Positions 60,158 through 64,000 of a stretch of DNA of 64,000 nucleotides are shown here, piece by piece; position 1 is the stretch's first letter, and each line of letters begins with the position of its first letter. The notes below the pieces were generated by a model. The model was not told the origin of the DNA, made no database searches, and worked only from the letters and a program-made list of their open reading frames with translations. A program made the position numbers and the translations under genes. The stretch covers positions 496,001 to 560,000 of the forward strand of contig NZ_JANBBF010000011.1 of the NCBI RefSeq assembly GCF_024648885.1, in the 5' to 3' direction. The DNA is from Prauserella salsuginis. Lineage in GTDB: Bacteria > Actinomycetota > Actinomycetes > Mycobacteriales > Pseudonocardiaceae.

Positions 60158-60442
60158 GAACGCGGGCAGCACGTGGTCACGGCCGTGGCCGTGACTGCCG
60201 TGGCGGTGCCGCCACCGGTCGTCGCGGGGCAGCAGCTCGTCGAGGGCGGCGAGCAGGTCGTCGTCGCTGCCCGCGCCGGTTTCGAGGACTGCCAGTCCGG
60301 CGGTCGCGTGCGGTACCCACACGTGCAGCAGGCCGTCCTCGGCCCCGCCCGGCACATCCGCGAGGAAGCGTTCCACCTCGCGTGTCAGGTCGGCCACCAC
60401 CGCACTGCCTCCGGTGCGGATCTCGATCTCGGTGGAGTGCAT
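60026..60442 (-). CDS. YjbQ/UPF0047 family protein
   Basis: 138 residues, single-domain beta fold of the secondary thiamine-phosphate synthase YjbQ family. Seen: STEIEIRTGGSAVVADLTRE, LLHVWVPHATAGLAVLETGA (His in the active pocket), ELLPRDDRWRHRHGSHGHGR (His-rich loop), ALALGTWQSVCLVDTNIDNA. Start MHSTEIEI fits the family. A large convergent overlap with the membrane-protein gene makes one of the two 3' ends suspicious, but this gene has the better family match. Confidence 0.92.
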   Translation of the reverse strand: MHSTEIEIRTGGSAVVADLTREVERFLADVPGGAEDGLLHVWVPHATAGLAVLETGAGSDDDLLAALDELLPRDDRWRHRHGSHGHGRDHVLPAFLPPYATVPVLGGALALGTWQSVCLVDTNIDNAVRRVRFSFLAG

Positions 60443-60545
60443 GCCCCCACCGTACGCAGCGCGGGCGAGATCCGCGGAGACGATCACCTGCCAGCTTGCG
60501 CTTCTACGCCACGCCTCCACGGCACACAAGAGGTGATCTCCGTTA

Positions 60546-60562
60546 CATCATGGTCCATGATG
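60546..60562. promoter_or_regulatory. 17-bp perfect palindrome upstream of pntAa
   Basis: CATCATGG-T-CCATGATG, exact 8-bp arms, 37 bp before the GTG of pntAa, in the gap to yjbQ. Candidate operator of the transhydrogenase operon. Confidence 0.55.
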
Positions 60563-60599
60563 GTGATCGACAGGTTCCTCGACGAGGAGGACGTGCAAG

Positions 60600-61724
60600 G
60601 TGGCAGGACCGCTGACGGTCGGTGTCGTGGCCGAGACGGCGCCGGGGGAACGACGGGTCGCACTGGTGCCGAAACTTGCCGAGCGCCTGGCAGGCCGGGG
60701 GCTGCGGGTCGTGATCGAACCGGGGGCGGGCAGCAGGGCGGGGCTGCCCGACGAGCTGTACACCGCCGCCGGTGCGGAGCTCGGGGCCGGGGCCTCCGGC
60801 GGTGACGCGGCCGATCCCCGTCGCAGCGACATCGTGCTCACCGTGACGCCACCGTCCGAGGAGGACATCGCGCGGCTCACGGCCGGCACCGTCCTCATCG
60901 GATTCCTCGACCCGCTCGGCGCCCCCGAACGGGTCCAGGCCCTCGACAGCGCCGGGATCGTCGCGCTGGCCGTCGAGTCGATCCCGCGGATCTCACGGGC
61001 ACAGGCGATGGACGCGCTGTCGTCGCAGGCGAACGTCTCCGGGTATCGAGCCGCGCTGCTCGCGGCCCAGCTCGCGCCCCGGTTCTTCCCCATGCTCACG
61101 ACAGCCGCAGGCACGGTGCCGCCAGCGACGGTGCTCGTGCTCGGCGCGGGCGTCGCCGGGCTGCAGGCACTCGCGACGGCGAAACGGCTCGGCGCACAGG
61201 CGACCGGCTACGACGTGCGTCCCGAGGTCGCCGAACAGGTGCGGTCGGTGGGTGCGCAGTGGCTGGACCTGGGCATCGAGGCGATCGGCGACGGCGGCTA
61301 CGCCCGCGAACTCACCGACGACGAACGCGCCGAGCAGCAGCGCAGGCTCACCGAGGCCATCAGCGGCTTCGACGTCGTGATCACCACGGCGCTCGTGCCC
61401 GGCCGCACGGCGCCGACCCTCGTCACCGCCGACGCCGTGCGGGGGATGCGGCCCGGCAGCGTCGTCGTCGACCTGGCAGGGGCGACCGGCGGCAACTGCG
61501 AGCTGACCCAGCCCGGCGAGGACGTCGACGTCGGCGGCGTGACGATCAGCTCGCCGCTCAACCTGCCCGCCGGGATGCCGTTGCACGCCAGTGAGTTGTA
61601 CGCACGCAACCTCGTCGAACTGATCGAACTGCTCGTGGACTCCGAGGGCCGGTTCGCGATCGATCCGGCCGACGAGATCGTCGCCGGCGCCTGTGTCGCC
61701 GGCAGGCCGGAGGAGGTGGCGTAG
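60600..61724 (+). CDS. pntAa: NAD(P) transhydrogenase subunit alpha, NAD-binding part
   Basis: 374 residues: domain I of the proton-translocating transhydrogenase. Seen: VGVVAETAPGERRVALVPKL, SQANVSGYRAALLAAQLAPR, Rossmann loop VLVLGAGVAGLQALATAKRL, YDVRPEVAEQVRSVGAQWLD, and VVDLAGATGGNCELTQPGED. GTG start with GAGGAGG upstream. The split alpha subunit (Aa and Ab) is the actinobacterial and Rhodospirillum arrangement. First gene of a three-gene operon. Confidence 0.94.
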   Translation: MAGPLTVGVVAETAPGERRVALVPKLAERLAGRGLRVVIEPGAGSRAGLPDELYTAAGAELGAGASGGDAADPRRSDIVLTVTPPSEEDIARLTAGTVLIGFLDPLGAPERVQALDSAGIVALAVESIPRISRAQAMDALSSQANVSGYRAALLAAQLAPRFFPMLTTAAGTVPPATVLVLGAGVAGLQALATAKRLGAQATGYDVRPEVAEQVRSVGAQWLDLGIEAIGDGGYARELTDDERAEQQRRLTEAISGFDVVITTALVPGRTAPTLVTADAVRGMRPGSVVVDLAGATGGNCELTQPGEDVDVGGVTISSPLNLPAGMPLHASELYARNLVELIELLVDSEGRFAIDPADEIVAGACVAGRPEEVA

Positions 61725-62057
61725 GTGCCGATCGAAAGCATCGCGATCCTGGTGCTCGCCGGATTCGTGGGCTACACCGTGATCTCCAAGGTGCCCAACA
61801 CACTGCACACCCCACTGATGTCGGGGACGAACGCCATCCACGGCATCGTGCTGCTCGGCGGGCTCATCGTGCTCGGCCACGGCGTCGACGGGGTACTGAA
61901 CAAGATCCTGCTGGTCGTGGCCATCGCCTTCGGGATGATCAACGTGGTGGGCGGATTCCTCGTCACCGACCGCATGCTCGGCATGTTCAAGCAACGGCCC
62001 GGCGGGCAACGGTCCGGCGGACGCGGTGCCGGCGGGCGTGAGGGGGGCGAGCAGTGA
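61725..62057 (+). CDS. pntAb: NAD(P) transhydrogenase subunit alpha, membrane part
   Basis: 110 residues: three to four transmembrane helices of domain II: SIAILVLAGFVGYTVISKVP, NTLHTPLMSGTNAIHGIVLL, KILLVVAIAFGMINVVGGFL with VTDRMLGMFK. The conserved HTPLMSGTNAIHG proton-path motif is intact. The tail is Gly/Arg-rich. GTG start immediately after the pntAa stop; overlaps pntB by 4 bp. Confidence 0.95.
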   Translation: MPIESIAILVLAGFVGYTVISKVPNTLHTPLMSGTNAIHGIVLLGGLIVLGHGVDGVLNKILLVVAIAFGMINVVGGFLVTDRMLGMFKQRPGGQRSGGRGAGGREGGEQ

Positions 62058-63445
62058 CCACGCTCGTCTCCGTGCTCTACATCGTCGCGTTCGTCCTGTT
62101 CATCTACGGCCTCATGGGGATGACGGGGCCGCGCACCGCGGTCCGGGGCAACTGGATCGCGGCGGCCGGCATGGCGATCGCGGTCGTCGCGACACTGCTG
62201 CTGCCCGGCATGGGCAACTGGCTGCTCATCGCGCTCGGACTCGGTATCGGGGCGGTGATCGGCGTGCCCGCGGCCCGACGGGTGAAGATGACCGCGATGC
62301 CGCAGATGGTGGCCCTGTTCAACGGTGTCGGCGGCGGCGCGGTGGCGCTGATCGCGTGGGTGGAGTTCCGCGTGACCACCGGCTACGAGGACGAACCGCT
62401 GTACGTGGCGATCGCGTCGCTGTTCGCGGCGATCGTCGGCTCGGTGTCGTTCTGGGGCTCCGGTGTCGCGTTCGGCAAATTGCAGGAGATCCTTCCCGGC
62501 AGGCCGGTGACGCTGGGACGGTTGCAGCAGCCGCTGAACATCGTCCTGCTGGCGGCCTCCGTCGCGTTCGCCGTGATCATCGCCTCGGGCGGGCGGTCCG
62601 AATGGTTGATCATCGGCGTGCTGGTCGCCGCGGGCCTGATCGGTGTCATGGTGGTGCTGCCGATCGGCGGTGCCGACATGCCGGTGGTGATCTCGCTGCT
62701 CAACGCGTTCACCGGGCTGTCGGCCGCGGCGATGGGCCTCGCGCTGGACAACACGGCACTGATCGTCGCCGGCATGATCGTCGGCGCGTCCGGGTCGATC
62801 CTCACGAACCTCATGGCGCAGGCCATGAACCGCTCCATCCCGGCGATCCTCGCCGGCGGGTTCGGCGGGGCCGCTCCGGGTGGTGCGGCGACCGTGAGCG
62901 GCGCCGGGGGTCGCCCCGTGCGCAGCACCAGTACGGCCGACGCCGCGATCCAGCTCGCCTACGCCGGTCGCGTCATGGTCGTGCCCGGCTACGGGCTGGC
63001 GGTCGCCCAGGCGCAGCACGCCGTCCGTGAGATGGCCGACCTGCTGGAGGCCAAGGGCATCGACGTGGCCTACGCCGTGCACCCCGTCGCCGGGCGTATG
63101 CCGGGGCACATGAACGTGCTGCTGGCCGAGGCCGATGTGCCGTACGAGGCGCTGAAGGAGATGGACGAGAGCAACTCGGCGTTCCCGCAGGTGGACGTGT
63201 CGCTCGTGATCGGCGCGAACGACGTGACCAATCCGGCCGCACAGTCCGATCCGAGTTCCCCGATCTACGGCATGCCGATCCTCAACGTCACGTCGAGCCG
63301 GTCGGTGATCGTGCTGAAACGCTCCATGGGTTCCGGGTTCGCGGGCATCGACAACGCCCTGTTCACCGACGAGAAGACGGCCATGCTGTTCGGCGACGCC
63401 AAGGAATCCGTCGGCGGCATCGTCGAAGAGCTGAAGGCGTTGTGA
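62054..63445 (+). CDS. pntB: NAD(P) transhydrogenase subunit beta
   Basis: 463 residues: eight or nine transmembrane helices (VLYIVAFVLFIYGLMGMTGP to MNRSIPAILAGGFGGA), then the NADP-binding domain III: VMVVPGYGLAVAQAQHAVRE, VAYAVHPVAGRMPGHMNVLL, DVSLVIGANDVTNPAAQSD, SVIVLKRSMGSGFAGIDNAL. Complete. GTG overlaps pntAb stop. The complex interconverts NADH and NADPH using the proton gradient. Confidence 0.96.
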   Translation: MTTLVSVLYIVAFVLFIYGLMGMTGPRTAVRGNWIAAAGMAIAVVATLLLPGMGNWLLIALGLGIGAVIGVPAARRVKMTAMPQMVALFNGVGGGAVALIAWVEFRVTTGYEDEPLYVAIASLFAAIVGSVSFWGSGVAFGKLQEILPGRPVTLGRLQQPLNIVLLAASVAFAVIIASGGRSEWLIIGVLVAAGLIGVMVVLPIGGADMPVVISLLNAFTGLSAAAMGLALDNTALIVAGMIVGASGSILTNLMAQAMNRSIPAILAGGFGGAAPGGAATVSGAGGRPVRSTSTADAAIQLAYAGRVMVVPGYGLAVAQAQHAVREMADLLEAKGIDVAYAVHPVAGRMPGHMNVLLAEADVPYEALKEMDESNSAFPQVDVSLVIGANDVTNPAAQSDPSSPIYGMPILNVTSSRSVIVLKRSMGSGFAGIDNALFTDEKTAMLFGDAKESVGGIVEELKAL

Positions 63446-63507
63446 GCCGGTACGGTCATGTGTGCGGCCCGAAACCGGTGAGTGCCGGCACGGTGAGCGA
63501 CCGGTGA

Positions 63508-63605
63508 AGGGCCCGGTATGAACGCCCGCCGCGAACGGCTCGGTGTTGACGGCCCGCCGCGAACAGCCTGCCGCGCACAGCCCGTTGTGAACAGCCCGTT
63601 GTGAA
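63508..63605. repeat. Degenerate tandem array after pntB
   Basis: Two exact 14-bp units CAGCCCGTTGTGAA (63578-63591, 63592-63605) preceded by weaker GCCGCGAACAGCCT-type units. Non-coding. Confidence 0.65.
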
Positions 63606-63634
63606 CAGTCGAGTGCCGGTGGGTGGCCGGGAGC

Positions 63635-64000
63635 TCAGTGGGCGGCCGAGAACGTGACCTGCGGGATCGGCGGCTTCGGGCGTGCCTTCCCGGTGGAATG
63701 CTCCGGGGCGGACTGCGGCTCCGGGGAGGACTGCGACCCCGCCGTGGCTTGCGGTTCCGCGGCCGGCTGAGGAGCGGGGGGCTGAGGAGCGGTGGGCTTC
63801 TCGGGCGCGGTCTTCGTGGCTGTGGTTTTCGCTGTGGTGGTTTTCGCGGTGGCCGGGCCCTGCTTGGCGGTGGAGGTCGTCGCGGCAGTCGAGCCTGTCG
63901 TGGCCGCCGACGTCTTCTTGGCCGCCGAGTTTTTCTTGGCGGCCGACGTCTTCTTGGCTGTCGCGGTCTTCTTGGTTCTCGACGTCGTGGTGTCCGCCGA
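63635..64000 (-). CDS. C-terminal part of a Lys/Ala-rich protein (5' end outside window)
   Basis: 121 residues visible, open to the window edge. It is low complexity: first AAKK-type repeats (KKTATAKKTSAAKKNSAAKK), then Thr/Ala stretches, then Pro/Gln/Glu-rich, ending KARPKPPIPQVTFSAAH. Such basic tails are found on histone-like HupB proteins and on heparin-binding haemagglutinin of mycolata; the domain that would decide lies outside. No function can be assigned from this part. Confidence 0.7.
   Translation of the reverse strand, partial: SADTTTSRTKKTATAKKTSAAKKNSAAKKTSAATTGSTAATTSTAKQGPATAKTTTAKTTATKTAPEKPTAPQPPAPQPAAEPQATAGSQSSPEPQSAPEHSTGKARPKPPIPQVTFSAAH

Overview
High-GC, dense, both-strand coding DNA with many GTG starts, short ATGA/GTGA overlaps, leaderless-type promoters and a DUF3618 / LCP / ESX-WXG100 / CysO gene repertoire points to a mycolata-related actinomycete, most likely a member of the Pseudonocardiales (Saccharomonospora/Prauserella/Amycolatopsis-like). 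The species cannot be fixed from the sequence alone.

Layout. (1) 1-13.7 kb is a conserved housekeeping block that follows, from memory, the gene order of Mycobacterium tuberculosis Rv1329c-Rv1341: dinG, pncB, clpS, a DUF2017 gene, a P1-family peptidase, the sulfur-carrier module mec-cysO-cysM, rhomboid, murI, a Rv1339-like phosphodiesterase-fold protein, rph and rdgB. A secreted protein, a PfkB kinase and pncA are inserted between dinG and pncB, and a degenerate NTPase sits between cysM and rhomboid. (2) 13.9-18 kb: Bcp peroxiredoxin, a lipoprotein, and a MerR-controlled operon of a DsbA-like protein, a deaminase and a paired SMR exporter. (3) 18-22.1 kb: a LysR gene and a tightly overlapping MFS (aromatic-acid type)-SnoaL/NTF2-SDR-deaminase operon. 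(4) 22.2-30 kb is accessory: a DMT transporter, a short XRE gene, a WXG100 + NlpC/P60-type candidate type VII secretion operon, a TetR/flavin monooxygenase pair with a clear operator, and a 1.2 kb integrated remnant bounded by a duplicated tRNA 3' end and holding broken genes. (5) 30-44 kb: an acidic low-complexity protein, a TetR/Baeyer-Villiger-type monooxygenase pair, an LCP cell-wall ligase, an unusual membrane phospholipase A2-acyltransferase-like fusion, a diguanylate cyclase, an SDR and a fatty acyl-CoA ligase. (6) 44-49.2 kb: a six-gene operon matching the steroid ring C/D degradation genes (two SDRs, echA20, ipdA, ipdB, ipdC) behind a promoter with a KstR-like palindrome. (7) 49.3-64 kb: a BioF-like protein lacking the PLP lysine, PIG-L deacetylase, DEAD-box helicase, DAO-type oxidoreductase, YaaA, ProS, a HAD phosphatase, YjbQ, the three-gene proton-translocating transhydrogenase (pntAa-pntAb-pntB) and the end of a Lys/Ala-rich protein.

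Structure outside the genes is unusually rich: a 21-bp tandem repeat family at two loci, other short tandem arrays, a dispersed GAAGGGCACCTT inverted-repeat element at two loci, several perfect terminator hairpins, and promoters whose -10 hexamer lies 6-8 nt before the start codon.
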